DNA of 64,000 nucleotides from Streptomyces griseorubiginosus. Its GTDB lineage: Bacteria; Actinomycetota; Actinomycetes; Streptomycetales; Streptomycetaceae. The notes beneath the pieces are model-generated. The model saw only the letters and a program-made list of their open reading frames with translations, was not told the origin of the DNA and ran no database searches. Of the stretch, positions 52,542 to 61,109 are shown piece after piece. The stretch lies in the NCBI RefSeq assembly GCF_001514195.1, contig NZ_KQ948740.1, positions 399,712 through 463,711 of the forward strand. The letters are read 5' to 3'. The position numbers and the translations under genes are program-made. The stretch's first letter is position 1, and each line of letters begins with the position of its first letter.

Positions 52542-53747
52542 ATGACCTATCGACGTGCGGTGATACCGGCGGTGTTCGGGGGACTGCTGATCACGTTGCT
52601 GATGTGGTGGGCGGGCGCGAGCGCCCAGGCGCTCCAACTGCGCGGCAGTACGAGCGTGTTGGGCATCGACTCCGTCAACGAGCTGCGGAGCTGGCTGGCA
52701 CCCTGGTCGTACGACGCCTCCACGGCGTCCGTGGACCCCGGCGCGGTCGGCGCCACCCGGTACGCCGACCTGTACCGGACCGCGATGCAGATCCGGTTCG
52801 TGGCGCTCTTCGGGGTGTTCGTGGCCGGTGCGCTGCTGCTGATCCGCAGGATGCCGCCGACGCGGGGCCGTACACCGGCCCTCCTTCTCGCCCTGTGGGC
52901 CTGGGGCCCGGTGGCCTGCACGCTCGCCGTGACTCTCTCCGCGCCCTGGCTGCTCGCCTCCCGGGAGCACGGGAGCTACCGGATCCTGCCCCAGCTGGCG
53001 TCGGTGATCTCGTCGAGCGGCCCGGTCTCGGTGTTCGCGGGGCTGTCGACCGCTGTGCTCACGGTGCTCGTGGCGCGCGTCACGGTCAAGGGCGAGGCCC
53101 CGCTGCCCCGGCGGGCCGTACCGCCGCGCTCCGCTCGTGTCACCGCGAGCGTGGGCACCGCGGTGGTGGCGGTGTCGCTGGTGGTGCTGTCCCACGTCTC
53201 GGTCGCGGGCCGGCTCCAGACCTCGTTCAGCGGCCGGGGACTGCTGTCCGAGCCCGGCGATCTGCTGCGGGAGTGGCTGCTGCTGGGCAGTTGGGCGGGC
53301 CCGTCGACCGCCCCGCTCGGCGACTGGCTGCTCTACCGGGCCGCGGATCTGCTGACGCTGGCCGTGGTGTGGTGGTCGCTGCGGCTGCTGCCCGGCCTGC
53401 TGACCCGGATCACGGTCCCGGCGATGGCGGTCGGGGCGGTGTGCGCCATCCTGCTCGGGCTGCTGGCGAGCGAGCTCCTGCGCACGGTGGCCGACGACAC
53501 CGTCACCGTATGGGGCCCGGTGCACCTGTTCTCGGGGCTCGGCTCGAACGTGCCCGCGGCCCTGACCTTCGGCGTCCTCGCGGGCACGGCGGCGTTCGTG
53601 GCACTGCGATTGACCGGCGGCGTCGGGGACGTAGACAGCGGGAACGGCGGGGACGGGGACGGCGGTGACGGAAACGCCGCGAAGTCGCCCGAGCCGCAGA
53701 TCTCGCCCGTCAGTCCCGTCAGTCCCGTCAGTCCTCCGCAGGCATGA
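52542..53747 (+). CDS. Multi-pass membrane protein of unknown function
   Basis: The 401-residue protein has about seven to eight membrane helices (TYRRAVIPAVFGGLLITLLM at the start) and a long extracytoplasmic loop after TM1. A Gly/Asp-rich cytoplasmic tail ends ISPVSPVSPVSPPQA. No family was recognised. ATG 52542 is favoured over ATG 52512. The last 20 bp overlap the convergent kinase gene. The tail repeat is the 9-bp repeat that also carries the kinase stop. Confidence 0.78.
   Translation: MTYRRAVIPAVFGGLLITLLMWWAGASAQALQLRGSTSVLGIDSVNELRSWLAPWSYDASTASVDPGAVGATRYADLYRTAMQIRFVALFGVFVAGALLLIRRMPPTRGRTPALLLALWAWGPVACTLAVTLSAPWLLASREHGSYRILPQLASVISSSGPVSVFAGLSTAVLTVLVARVTVKGEAPLPRRAVPPRSARVTASVGTAVVAVSLVVLSHVSVAGRLQTSFSGRGLLSEPGDLLREWLLLGSWAGPSTAPLGDWLLYRAADLLTLAVVWWSLRLLPGLLTRITVPAMAVGAVCAILLGLLASELLRTVADDTVTVWGPVHLFSGLGSNVPAALTFGVLAGTAAFVALRLTGGVGDVDSGNGGDGDGGDGNAAKSPEPQISPVSPVSPVSPPQA
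53706..53732. repeat. 9-bp repeat shared by two convergent gene ends
   Basis: Three exact copies of cccgtcagt. On the plus strand they encode the SPV repeats at the end of the membrane protein. On the minus strand they read GACTGACGG three times, the first copy containing the kinase stop codon. Confidence 0.9.
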
Positions 53748-55503
53748 CCCGGGTCACCTTGCCCTTGGGGGTCGCCTCCAGGTAACCGGCCTGGCTGTAC
53801 TCGTTGCTGAGGTAGACCGCCATACCGAGCGGGGTGTCGAAGGTGTCGTTGGGCGGTCTCACCACCACGTAACTGCTGTTCGGATCGTCGACGTTGAGCT
53901 TCTTGCGCGCCTCCGCGAGCAGCACCGGCACCTTGTCCCAGTCGAAGCCGTCGAGCCGGAAGGGCTGGTTGCCGCCGGCGAGGCTGCCCTTGATGATGCC
54001 CTTCTCCACGCCCCGCCCCGCACGGTAGGTGTAGGTGTCGTACTTGCTGTCGCTGCCCTTGACCATGACCTCGACGGACACGAAGTCGTCGTAGGCGGTG
54101 AAGTCGCCGAACCGGTCCCGGCCGGTCTCCTTCTCGATCGCCGCGACGGCGGTGCGGATGCCGTCCGGGGTGAGCAGGCTCGTGCCGGCCGAGCCCTTGG
54201 ACTGCCGGCCGGCGGGGGCGGCGGTCGGGGAGCCGGCCGATTCCCGCGCCGAGACGACGGCCGAGGTCCCGGGATCCGCCGAGGCGCCCGAGCCGCCCGA
54301 GTCGTTCCCCAACGGCAGCAGCCACCACATCAGGACCAGCGCACCGGCGAGCGACGTCCCCGCGACACCGAACACCACCCTCAGGGCGAGGCGGCTTCCA
54401 CGGCCCACCCCCACGGGCGAGGTCACCGGCTGGGGCATGACCAGGCCGGGCCCGGGGTGGACCGGCGGTGGCCCGAAACCGGTGGGGACGGTCGCGCCCC
54501 CGGCGGCTGCGGCACCGCCGTAGGGGTTCGTCGGGGCGGCGAAGGCCCCGGGGTACGAGGGTGCCGAGCCGGTGTACGTCGGGGCCGGCGCATGGGGGGC
54601 GGCCTGCTGCTGCGGATAGGGGGCGGGCGGGTTCCAGGGGGCCGTCGGGACGCTCTGCCCCGACTCGATCCCGGCCAGCATCCGGTCCAGGGCGGCGGAC
54701 GACGGCCGCGCCGCCGGATCGCGGACCAGCACGCTCATCAGTACGTCACCGAGGGCTCCGGCCCTGACCGGTTTCGGCACGTCGTCGTTGAGGACGGCGG
54801 CGAGGGTGGCCAGGGTGTTGCCCCGGCGCAGCGGGTGGTGGCCCTCCACGGCGGCGTACAGCATCATCGCCAGCGACCACAGGTCGGAGGCGGAACCGCC
54901 CTCGTGGCCCGAGATCCGCTCGGGCGCCATGAAGTCGGGGGTGCCGATGATGGAGCCGGTCACGGTGAGGCTGGTCGTCTCGCGGATCGCGGCGATGCCG
55001 AAGTCGGTGAGGAGAGGGCGGCCGTCGGGCCGCAGCAGGACGTTGGCGGGCTTGACGTCCCGGTGCTGGATGTCGGCCTCGTGCGCGGCGGTGAGCGCGG
55101 CCAGCACTCCCCGGCCGATCCGGGCCGCCTCGGCGGGCGGCATCGGTCCCTGGGCGAGGCGGTCGGCCAGCGAACCGCCGGTGACCAGCTCCATGACGAT
55201 CCAGGGGTAGGTGCCCTCGCCGCCGTCGACGATGTGATGGATGGTCACGACGTTGGGGTGGTCGATCCGGGCGAGGGCCCGCGCCTCGCGCAGCACCCGC
55301 TCCCGCAGGGTGCGCGCACCGTCCGGGTCGTACTCGGCGAGGTCCGGGTCGGGCGGGCGGACCTCCTTGACCGCGACCATCCGGTGCAGAGCCAGATCCC
55401 TGGCCCGCCAGACCGTGCCCATCCCGCCGCCGCCGAGGCGGGCCTCCAACTCGAAGCGCCCGTCGACGACTCGTCTGCCGGGGCCTTCGCCTGCCTCACT
55501 CAT
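53728..55503 (-). CDS. PknB-type Ser/Thr protein kinase
   Basis: The 591-residue protein has a Hanks-type kinase domain at about 15-275 (RLGGGGMGTVWRARDLAL, VAVKEVR lysine, HRDVKPANVLL, LTDFGIA, GTPDFMAPERISG). A Pro/Ala/Gly/Tyr-rich juxtamembrane linker, one membrane helix (FGVAGTSLAGALVLMWWLLP) and an external domain of about 180 residues without PASTA repeats follow. It probably senses an envelope signal. ATG 55503 lacks a good ribosome-binding site, and a GTG at 55527 is possible. It neighbours other envelope genes. Confidence 0.9.
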   Translation of the reverse strand: MSEAGEGPGRRVVDGRFELEARLGGGGMGTVWRARDLALHRMVAVKEVRPPDPDLAEYDPDGARTLRERVLREARALARIDHPNVVTIHHIVDGGEGTYPWIVMELVTGGSLADRLAQGPMPPAEAARIGRGVLAALTAAHEADIQHRDVKPANVLLRPDGRPLLTDFGIAAIRETTSLTVTGSIIGTPDFMAPERISGHEGGSASDLWSLAMMLYAAVEGHHPLRRGNTLATLAAVLNDDVPKPVRAGALGDVLMSVLVRDPAARPSSAALDRMLAGIESGQSVPTAPWNPPAPYPQQQAAPHAPAPTYTGSAPSYPGAFAAPTNPYGGAAAAGGATVPTGFGPPPVHPGPGLVMPQPVTSPVGVGRGSRLALRVVFGVAGTSLAGALVLMWWLLPLGNDSGGSGASADPGTSAVVSARESAGSPTAAPAGRQSKGSAGTSLLTPDGIRTAVAAIEKETGRDRFGDFTAYDDFVSVEVMVKGSDSKYDTYTYRAGRGVEKGIIKGSLAGGNQPFRLDGFDWDKVPVLLAEARKKLNVDDPNSSYVVVRPPNDTFDTPLGMAVYLSNEYSQAGYLEATPKGKVTRVMPAED

Positions 55504-55574
55504 GGACGGGAGCATAGTTGTCGTCACCGACAGCCTGCGCCGCCCCCTGGGCCGGGACGTCGGACCTCCCGGCG

Positions 55575-55859
55575 TCAGTGAGCCGGGGTGCCCTCCGCCG
55601 TGCGGTGGGCCGTTGCGGTCTCACCGGGCGCGGACTGGATGACGTGCTGCGTGGACTCGGCAGGGGCCGCACCCTCGGCCGGGGCGGCGGTGGACTGCGT
55701 GGCGCCGTCCTCCTTCATCGCCTTGGCCTCGCTCTTGAGGATGCGCATCGACTTGCCCAGCCCGCGTGCGGCGTCCGGCAGCTTCTTGGACCCGAACAGC
55801 AGAAGGAAGAGGATCACGACGACCAACAGGTGCCAGGGTTCCAGTCCGTTGCGGAGCAT
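55575..55859 (-). CDS. tatA: TatA/E-type twin-arginine translocase component
   Basis: The 94-residue protein has an N-terminal helix (EPWHLLVVVILFLLLFGSKKLP), the FG hinge and the amphipathic helix ARGLGKSMRILKSEAKAMKE, then an Ala/Glu-rich tail. This is the TatA layout. TatA oligomerises to pass folded Tat substrates through the membrane. No tatC lies nearby, so it is a stand-alone copy. GAGAAGGGA precedes the ATG, and the TTGCGCAA element at 55896 lies 37 bp upstream. Confidence 0.88.
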   Translation of the reverse strand: MLRNGLEPWHLLVVVILFLLLFGSKKLPDAARGLGKSMRILKSEAKAMKEDGATQSTAAPAEGAAPAESTQHVIQSAPGETATAHRTAEGTPAH

Positions 55860-55895
55860 TGCGTACGTCCCTTCTCAACGCTCATTGTTGCCAGC

Positions 55896-55911
55896 TTGCG
55901 CAACTGTACAA
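55896..55911. promoter_or_regulatory. TTGCGCAA element A (upstream of the tatA-like gene)
   Basis: TTGCGCAActGTACAA, followed by a GC-rich run. It belongs to a set of four related sites in this region (others at 57752, 59023 and 59114). It lies between the LCP gene end and the tatA-like start. Confidence 0.5.
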
Positions 55912-55931
55912 CCCCCGGCCCCGATCCGGTG

Positions 55932-57638
55932 TCACGCGTCGGAGTCCTTTTTGCCGGTCGCCGCCGCGTAGGCCTGCGCCGGTGTCATCGGGACCCCGTT
56001 GAGCTCCACCGTCTTGTAGGGGCTGACCTTGGCGCAGGTCTTGGCCTGGTCGGCGGTCTGGGCGTGGGCGTTGGAGACCGCGGCCTTGGTGTCGGCGGGC
56101 GCGTGCGAGGACGCGCCGCCCGGATAGGTGCTGCCGCTCGTCCAGTCCGCGCCGATCACCAGGGTCAGGCCGGTGCCCGAGCCCTGTTCGAGATGGGAGG
56201 CGGACAGCCCGAGCGCCTTGGCGGCCGTCTGCGCCGCCCCCTTCTGACCGCTGCCGTAGGTGAGCGTGGTGGTCGTCGCGGGGCTGGGCGCGTTGGCCGT
56301 GGTCGTGGCCGAGCTGAAGCCCTGCTGGGTGAGCGCGCTCGCGACCTCGGAGGCCCGGCCGGTGATCGTGGTGCCGTTCTCCACGGTCACGGCGACCTGG
56401 GAGGCCGGCACCGCCGAGGCCGAGGGCTTCGCGCCGGCCGCCGCCGACTTCTTCCCGGAACCGGTGGTCAGGGACTGGTCGTCGACGATGCTGGAGAACA
56501 GGTCCTTGGCGCCCGATCCCACCACCACACGGTTGCTGTTGGTCGGGTCGGGGGCGGTCTGCATCGTCGTGAAGGTCATCCGCTTGGTGGGGACCTTGTT
56601 CACGTCGTCCGCGAGCGAGATCAGCTTCTTGACGCTGCCGAGGCCGTCGTCGACGGTCAGCGCCTTGGTGGCGGCGTCGGCGAGGTCGTAGACCGCGGTG
56701 GGATCGGTGAGGGTGCCCGCGCTCTTGAACTTCCGGATCATCGCGCTGAGGAAGATGTGCTGCGAGACGGTACGACCGAGATCGCTGCCGTCCCCGAATC
56801 CGTGCCGGGAGCGGACGAACTCCAGGGCCGCCTGGCCCTTGAGGGTGTGGGTGCCCTTGGACAGCTTCAGGTGCGAGTAGGTGTCGTACACGTTGTCGCT
56901 GACGCACACGGAGACTCCGCCGACCGCGTCGGACATCTTCACCACACCGGAGAAGTCGAGCTTGACGAAGTGGTCGATGGGGATGCCGGTGAGCTGGTGG
57001 ATGGTGGCCACCTGGCAGGCGGGGCCGTACTGGAGGGCGCTGTTGATCTGGCCGTAGTAGCCGGGCGTGGACTCGCCACTCTCGCTGTCCTTGCAGGCCG
57101 GGACGTTGACCATGGTGTCGCGCGGGATGCTCATGATGGTGGCGTTGGAGCGGTCCGCGGATATGTGCACCACCATCTGCACGTCCGCGTTGCCGTTGCC
57201 GGTCTGCACACCGGTCCGGGAGCAGCCGCCGCCGAGCTTGCAGTCCGCCTTGCTGGTGCGGCCGTCGGAGCCCATGACGAGGATGTTGATCGGGGTGCGG
57301 CCGAAGGCGTCGGCCTTCTCCGAGCCGCCCTTGCCGTCGAGCGCGACGCTGTTGATGTTGCCGTTGAGGTGCTGGTAGAACCACCAGCCCGCACCGGCCG
57401 TGCCCAGCACCAGGATCGTCAGGCACAGTCCGATGATCAGCAGTATGCGCCGAATGCGATGCACCGGGCGCGCGCGGCGGCGCGACCTCTTGCCGCCCTG
57501 CGAGCGGGTCGCCGCCCGGGCCGCGGCCCGGCCTCCGGGCCGGTGTGCTCCGCCGGATCCACCCGCGCGCTGCCCGGGCACCTGGTCGGTGCGGCTGCGC
57601 GTGGCCTGACCGCCCGGGACGTCCCACCGGTCGCTCAT
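55932..57638 (-). CDS. LytR-CpsA-Psr (LCP) family protein
   Basis: The 568-residue protein has a basic cytoplasmic N-terminus (1-60) and one membrane helix (RILLIIGLCLTILVLGTAGAGWWF). The LCP domain (about 110-370) shows NILVMGSDGR, ADVQMVVHISADRSN, SIPRDTMVNVPAC, FVKLDFSGVVKMSDAVGGV and ALEFVRSRHGFGDGSDLGR with its arginine/aspartate catalytic set. A LytR_C domain lies near 410-500. LCP enzymes ligate teichoic-type or other glycans to peptidoglycan. GGGAGTGG precedes the start. TTGCGCAA element B lies 114 bp upstream. Confidence 0.93.
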   Translation of the reverse strand: MSDRWDVPGGQATRSRTDQVPGQRAGGSGGAHRPGGRAAARAATRSQGGKRSRRRARPVHRIRRILLIIGLCLTILVLGTAGAGWWFYQHLNGNINSVALDGKGGSEKADAFGRTPINILVMGSDGRTSKADCKLGGGCSRTGVQTGNGNADVQMVVHISADRSNATIMSIPRDTMVNVPACKDSESGESTPGYYGQINSALQYGPACQVATIHQLTGIPIDHFVKLDFSGVVKMSDAVGGVSVCVSDNVYDTYSHLKLSKGTHTLKGQAALEFVRSRHGFGDGSDLGRTVSQHIFLSAMIRKFKSAGTLTDPTAVYDLADAATKALTVDDGLGSVKKLISLADDVNKVPTKRMTFTTMQTAPDPTNSNRVVVGSGAKDLFSSIVDDQSLTTGSGKKSAAAGAKPSASAVPASQVAVTVENGTTITGRASEVASALTQQGFSSATTTANAPSPATTTTLTYGSGQKGAAQTAAKALGLSASHLEQGSGTGLTLVIGADWTSGSTYPGGASSHAPADTKAAVSNAHAQTADQAKTCAKVSPYKTVELNGVPMTPAQAYAAATGKKDSDA

Positions 57639-57751
57639 CTACCACTCCCACGAAACGGTCGGGCCCGTCGGGCCGGGCCGAGGGGTGGGCGGCCGGGCGT
57701 GGGCGACGGTGTACGGGCAGGCCGGGCGCGAACTCGGCCTAGGTTGCGTAG

Positions 57752-57767
57752 TTGCGCAATCTAACAA
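57752..57767. promoter_or_regulatory. TTGCGCAA element B (upstream of the LCP gene)
   Basis: TTGCGCAAtcTAACAA, followed by atccgtg and preceded by gttgcgtag. It matches element C at 59023 in 13 of 16 core positions and in most of the following bases. Confidence 0.55.
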
Positions 57768-57850
57768 ATCCGTGGCCCGGCCAGCACGGAGCCCGCGAGA
57801 TTTCACAGGTGAGGCATCTCATGGAGGAACGCGGCAACCCCGTGCACATC

Positions 57851-58522
57851 TCAGCCCTCGCCCAAGGCCGTCCCCGCCCGGGCCCAGTTCGCGTGCAGCT
57901 TGTCCAGGTACGCCCGGGCCTGACTGCCCGGCGTCGCGCCGCGGGCGAAGGCCAGCATGTTGCCGGCGCCCGTGTTGTAGCCGAGGGCCAGCAACTCGTC
58001 CTCGGTGTAGCGCGTGGACCGGTCGGCGGGCAGCTGGGCCGCCAGGTCGTGCAGGTACCAGGCCTCGGCCTCGATGGCGAGGTCTCGGTCGTCGGGCAGG
58101 TCCTCCCAGCTCCGGTCCGCGAAGTCCCGGCCCTTCTTGACCTCGTCGAAGGTGGCGCGATGCATGTTCGCGACACCGAAGGCCGCGTCGGGCTTGTACT
58201 TCTGCCAGGCCCGCTCCAGGGCGGGATCGTGCGGCTTGTACGCCTCGTTGCAGAGGATCGCCATCACCAGCCGCGCACTCACTCCGGCCTGGTGGGCACG
58301 GGCGCGCACGGAGGAGGCGTACTGGGCGGGGTCGTACGACGACGTGCTCGTCGCCGCCGCGGAAGGTGAGGCCGACGCGGTCGGCGTGGGGGTGGCCTCC
58401 TTCTGGGGAGGCGCCGAGTCGCTCTGCGAGGCGCCGGCGGCGCGCACGACGACGTACAGGGCCAGCGCGAGGACGACCGCGGGCAGCAGGCGCCGGCGCC
58501 AGGACACCCGGACCTCGGACAT
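57851..58522 (-). CDS. Lytic transglycosylase-like (SLT fold) exported protein
   Basis: The 223-residue protein has an N-terminal membrane anchor or signal (RRLLPAVVLALALYVVV) and a Ser/Thr/Pro/Ala-rich linker (35-60). The C-terminal domain has SLT-like features: catalytic glutamate candidate in VMAILCNEAYKPH, AFGVANMH and LALGYNTGAGNMLAFARG. It probably cleaves peptidoglycan outside the cell. It lies between the LCP gene and the ArsR gene, all on one strand. Confidence 0.85.
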   Translation of the reverse strand: MSEVRVSWRRRLLPAVVLALALYVVVRAAGASQSDSAPPQKEATPTPTASASPSAAATSTSSYDPAQYASSVRARAHQAGVSARLVMAILCNEAYKPHDPALERAWQKYKPDAAFGVANMHRATFDEVKKGRDFADRSWEDLPDDRDLAIEAEAWYLHDLAAQLPADRSTRYTEDELLALGYNTGAGNMLAFARGATPGSQARAYLDKLHANWARAGTALGEG

Positions 58523-58567
58523 GCCTCTCCCCCTCCTCCGTCCGGCGTCCTTCGTACCGGAGGGGGA

Positions 58568-58921
58568 CTAAGAGCGGCGTGGGGCGATGCTGTGGGCGGC
58601 CGGGACGGTGCGGGCGGTCAGCTGGCCGACCATCACGCGGACCACGGTCACGATGTCGGGGTCGTCGACGTAGTAGACCTGCCTGCGGCCCTCGCGGCGG
58701 GAGCGGACCAGACCGGCGAGTTTCAGTTTCGCCAGGTGCTGGCTGACCGCGGGCAGCGCGCCGCCCACCCGGTCGGCGAGGTGGGTGACATCGCTCTCGC
58801 CCTGGGCCAGCGCCCACATGATGTGCAGTCGGGCGGAGGAGGCGAGCAGCCCGAACACCTCGGCCGCCTCGGTCAGTACCTCGGCGGACGGATCCTCGAA
58901 GCCACCTGCGAGTGTCGCCAC
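58568..58921 (-). CDS. ArsR family transcriptional regulator
   Basis: The 117-residue protein has the ArsR winged helix: VFGLLASSARLHIMWALAQG, then ADRVGGALPAVSQHLAKLKL as recognition region, then SRREGRRQVYYVDD as wing. There are no metal-binding cysteines in helix 3, so it is not an arsenic-type sensor. GTG 58921 has AGGAGAGG upstream. GTG 58948 would add nine residues. It sits among the four TTGCGCAA elements and is the natural candidate to bind them. Confidence 0.9.
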   Translation of the reverse strand: MATLAGGFEDPSAEVLTEAAEVFGLLASSARLHIMWALAQGESDVTHLADRVGGALPAVSQHLAKLKLAGLVRSRREGRRQVYYVDDPDIVTVVRVMVGQLTARTVPAAHSIAPRRS

Positions 58922-59022
58922 AGTCCTCTCCTGCCCCGCCCCGGTCACGGTGAACGCACGTGTGCTGTCTCAGTGTAAGGGCCGGGGGCGGGGGCCCGGC
59001 GGGCGCACTGTCGGTTCATCAC

Positions 59023-59038
59023 TTGCGCAATGTAATAA
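59023..59038. promoter_or_regulatory. TTGCGCAA element C (upstream of the ArsR gene)
   Basis: TTGCGCAAtgTAATAA, followed by gtccgtg, about 100 bp upstream of the ArsR start in the region shared with the divergent GlsB-like gene. Confidence 0.55.
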
Positions 59039-59113
59039 GTCCGTGAAAGTACGTCGACGACTTGCCACCAGTCCCCGGCCGACCCCGTCGCAGCCGCACA
59101 TCAGTCCATAGGC

Positions 59114-59129
59114 TTGCGCAAACAGGCAA
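59114..59129. promoter_or_regulatory. TTGCGCAA element D (upstream of the GlsB-like gene)
   Basis: TTGCGCAAacAGGCAA, then cttgaag, 60 bp upstream of the GlsB-like start. It is the most divergent of the four in the right half. Confidence 0.45.
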
Positions 59130-59189
59130 CTTGAAGCATCGGGGCCGGTCGGAGTCCGTCCGGCCCCGACCCGACCGGAGGACTACAAC

Positions 59190-59456
59190 GTGGGCATCAT
59201 CGGCTGGATCATCCTGGGCCTGCTCGCCGGAGCCATCGCCAAGATCCTGCTGCCCGGCCGCGACCCGGGCGGCCTCATCGGCACCACTCTCATCGGCATC
59301 GCGGGCGCCTTCGTCGGCGGCTGGCTGTCCGCCCGCTTCCTGGACCGCCCGGTGGAGAACCACTTCTTCGACCTCTACACCTGGGGCTCGGCGATCGCCG
59401 GCTCCCTGGTCCTGCTGATCGGCTACCGCCTGCTGTTCGGCAACTCACGCGACTGA
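59190..59456 (+). CDS. GlsB/YeaQ/YmgE family membrane protein
   Basis: The 88-residue protein has three short helices rich in glycine (GIIGWIILGLLAGAIAKILL, GTTLIGIAGAFVGGW, AIAGSLVLLIGYRLLFG), typical of the transglycosylase-associated/GlsB stress family. It is probably an envelope-stress membrane protein with no known biochemical role. GTG 59190 has CGGAGG 8 nt upstream. It is divergent from the ArsR gene. Confidence 0.9.
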   Translation: MGIIGWIILGLLAGAIAKILLPGRDPGGLIGTTLIGIAGAFVGGWLSARFLDRPVENHFFDLYTWGSAIAGSLVLLIGYRLLFGNSRD

Positions 59457-59486
59457 CCGGACCGTTGGCGGCACTGCCAACGGGGG

Positions 59487-59594
59487 GTCGCACCCGTCTT
59501 CGTCCAGCACAACCGGCGCGTCGCCGCCCTCATCCAGGTCATCTGCCCGACCCTGCCCGTCTTCCGCCTCGTCGAACGCCAGGCTGTGTGCGAG
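59487..59594 (+). pseudogene. Transposase C-terminal remnant
   Basis: The frame starting at 59487 reads VAPVFVQHNRRVAALIQVIC, then PTLPVFRLVERQAVCE. This closely resembles the C-terminal segment of IS1634/IS4-like transposases, where the pattern is VAPLFVQ...RRI.ALI.VICLALLVFCLIERQVR. Only about 36 codons remain, without inverted repeats or a start. It is inferred to be a decayed insertion-sequence end. Confidence 0.55.
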
Positions 59595-59651
59595 AGCCGG
59601 TCACGGGGGCAAGTGCACCGCCCCGGTGCCGGGCGCGGGCAGACTACGCAC

Positions 59652-60062
59652 ATGCAGCTCCCCGCCGAAGCCGTGGCCACCACCGTGTTGCTGGAGGTCA
59701 TAAGGATCTCCGAACGCCCGACGAAGCGAGGCGCCCCGTATCCAGGCGTGGCGAGCGCCCACTGGATCGGGAGCGAGGCAGCCGACGTCATGGCCTTGAT
59801 CGAGAGCTTGCCCGGCAGCGAGCAGCACCGCTGTGGCTTCTCGCCGGGCTGGAGCGTCCGAGCGTACGCGGACACTCTCGACCTTGCGTTGTTCGAGGCG
59901 GCGTTCTGCTTCAGCTGCCATGAAGTCCGCATGCAGGGAACCGCCGTGCCACCCGAACTGGCCACGCAGTTCTTCGACGCGGATGCCCCACAGGCGCACG
60001 CCCTCCTGACCCTCTTCCGCGACGCAGCCCCTCAGCTGGGCCGCCCCGGGCAGAAGACCTGA
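59652..60062 (+). CDS. Hypothetical protein
   Basis: This 136-residue soluble protein was not recognised. It starts MQLPAEAVATTVLLEVIRIS and includes the blocks ADVMALIESLPGSEQHRCGF and LFEAAFCFSCHEVRMQGT with three cysteines. Base use looks slightly less GC-biased than its neighbours. No ribosome-binding site precedes the ATG. Its frame is continuous with the transposase remnant just upstream, so it may have arrived with a mobile element. Confidence 0.6.
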   Translation: MQLPAEAVATTVLLEVIRISERPTKRGAPYPGVASAHWIGSEAADVMALIESLPGSEQHRCGFSPGWSVRAYADTLDLALFEAAFCFSCHEVRMQGTAVPPELATQFFDADAPQAHALLTLFRDAAPQLGRPGQKT

Positions 60063-60086
60063 AACGGTGACCGGCGAAGTACGGGT

Positions 60087-60995
60087 CTAGGCGCCGCGCC
60101 TCACCTGACGCCACTCACGGAACAGGACGGCGAGCGGCCCGCGGACGCCGTATCCCACGCCTCGCCGGGTGACGGCGGCGCCGGCGCTCTCGACACGGGA
60201 GAGCTGGTGCTCGGCGAGGTCGAGCAGGGCACGCTGCAACGGCCGGAACCCCGGCACCGTGACCTCCGCCAGGGCCCGCGAGTCGGTCAGGGACTTCCTG
60301 GTCCTGCGACAGGTCAGGGCCACCAACTCCCGTACGGCCGGGGTGTCCTGCCCCTGTTCGAGGTCGGCGCGGGTGACGCCCAGGCGGTCCAGGTCCTCCT
60401 GCGGGAGGTAGAGGCGCCCTTCCTTCAGGTCGTCGGTGAGGTCGGTCAGGAAGTCCAGGCGCTGGAGACCCTCGGCGAAGGACCGGCAGCGGGACCGGAA
60501 GACCTCGTCGCCGCCTCCCTCGTGCTGGAGATCCTCGATCAGCATCAGCGCGGGCAGGGCGAGATGGTCGACGTACCGCTGGAAGTCGGCCTCGGTGGGG
60601 TGGCCCGCGAAGTGCAGTTCCTCGGTGGTGGCCTTGAGATAGGTGTGCACCCAGTGGTGGGGCAGCCGCCGTTCGGCGACGGTGTGCAGGAAGGCCCGCA
60701 GCACCGGGTCGTCGGCGTGACCGGAGCCCAGGCCGTCGGTGACCTGCTCGGCCCAGGCGTGCCAGCGCGGCAGGCGTTGCTCCAACGGCCCCTGGTCGGC
60801 GAGGTCGTCGGTGCGGGCGAGGAAGGCGTAGGAGGCGACGACGTGCGGGTGCAGCGCCGGGGCCACCAGCAGGCGTACGGCCGCGTAGTGGGCGAGGATG
60901 CGGCGGGCGAAGACCCGGGCGGCGGTCGAGTAGTCCGCGCGCAGAGCGGGGTCCCCCACCCCGGCGGCCGTCAGTCTGCGGTCCCAACTCGGCAC
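60087..60995 (-). CDS. Phytoene/squalene synthase family protein
   Basis: The 302-residue prenyl synthase has the two aspartate-rich regions ARTDDLADQ (about 60-68) and FLTDLTDDLKEGRLYLPQED (about 188-207). VPGFRPLQRALLDLAEHQL and FREWRQVRRG stand at the end. Family members condense two prenyl diphosphates head-to-head to phytoene or (pre)squalene. The first motif is DDLAD rather than DDxxDE. GTG 60995 follows GGGTGGGAG. No other carotenoid or hopanoid gene is in the window. Confidence 0.87.
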   Translation of the reverse strand: MPSWDRRLTAAGVGDPALRADYSTAARVFARRILAHYAAVRLLVAPALHPHVVASYAFLARTDDLADQGPLEQRLPRWHAWAEQVTDGLGSGHADDPVLRAFLHTVAERRLPHHWVHTYLKATTEELHFAGHPTEADFQRYVDHLALPALMLIEDLQHEGGGDEVFRSRCRSFAEGLQRLDFLTDLTDDLKEGRLYLPQEDLDRLGVTRADLEQGQDTPAVRELVALTCRRTRKSLTDSRALAEVTVPGFRPLQRALLDLAEHQLSRVESAGAAVTRRGVGYGVRGPLAVLFREWRQVRRGA

Positions 60996-61109
60996 GTGCT
61001 CCCACCCTTTGCTCGTCCACGGCTTCTGCGGGTGACCTTAGTCCTGGCCGGGCCGGCCGTCTGACGGTCCGGTCACGAAGGCGGGGGCCGTGAGCACGGA
61101 GAAGGGCGA

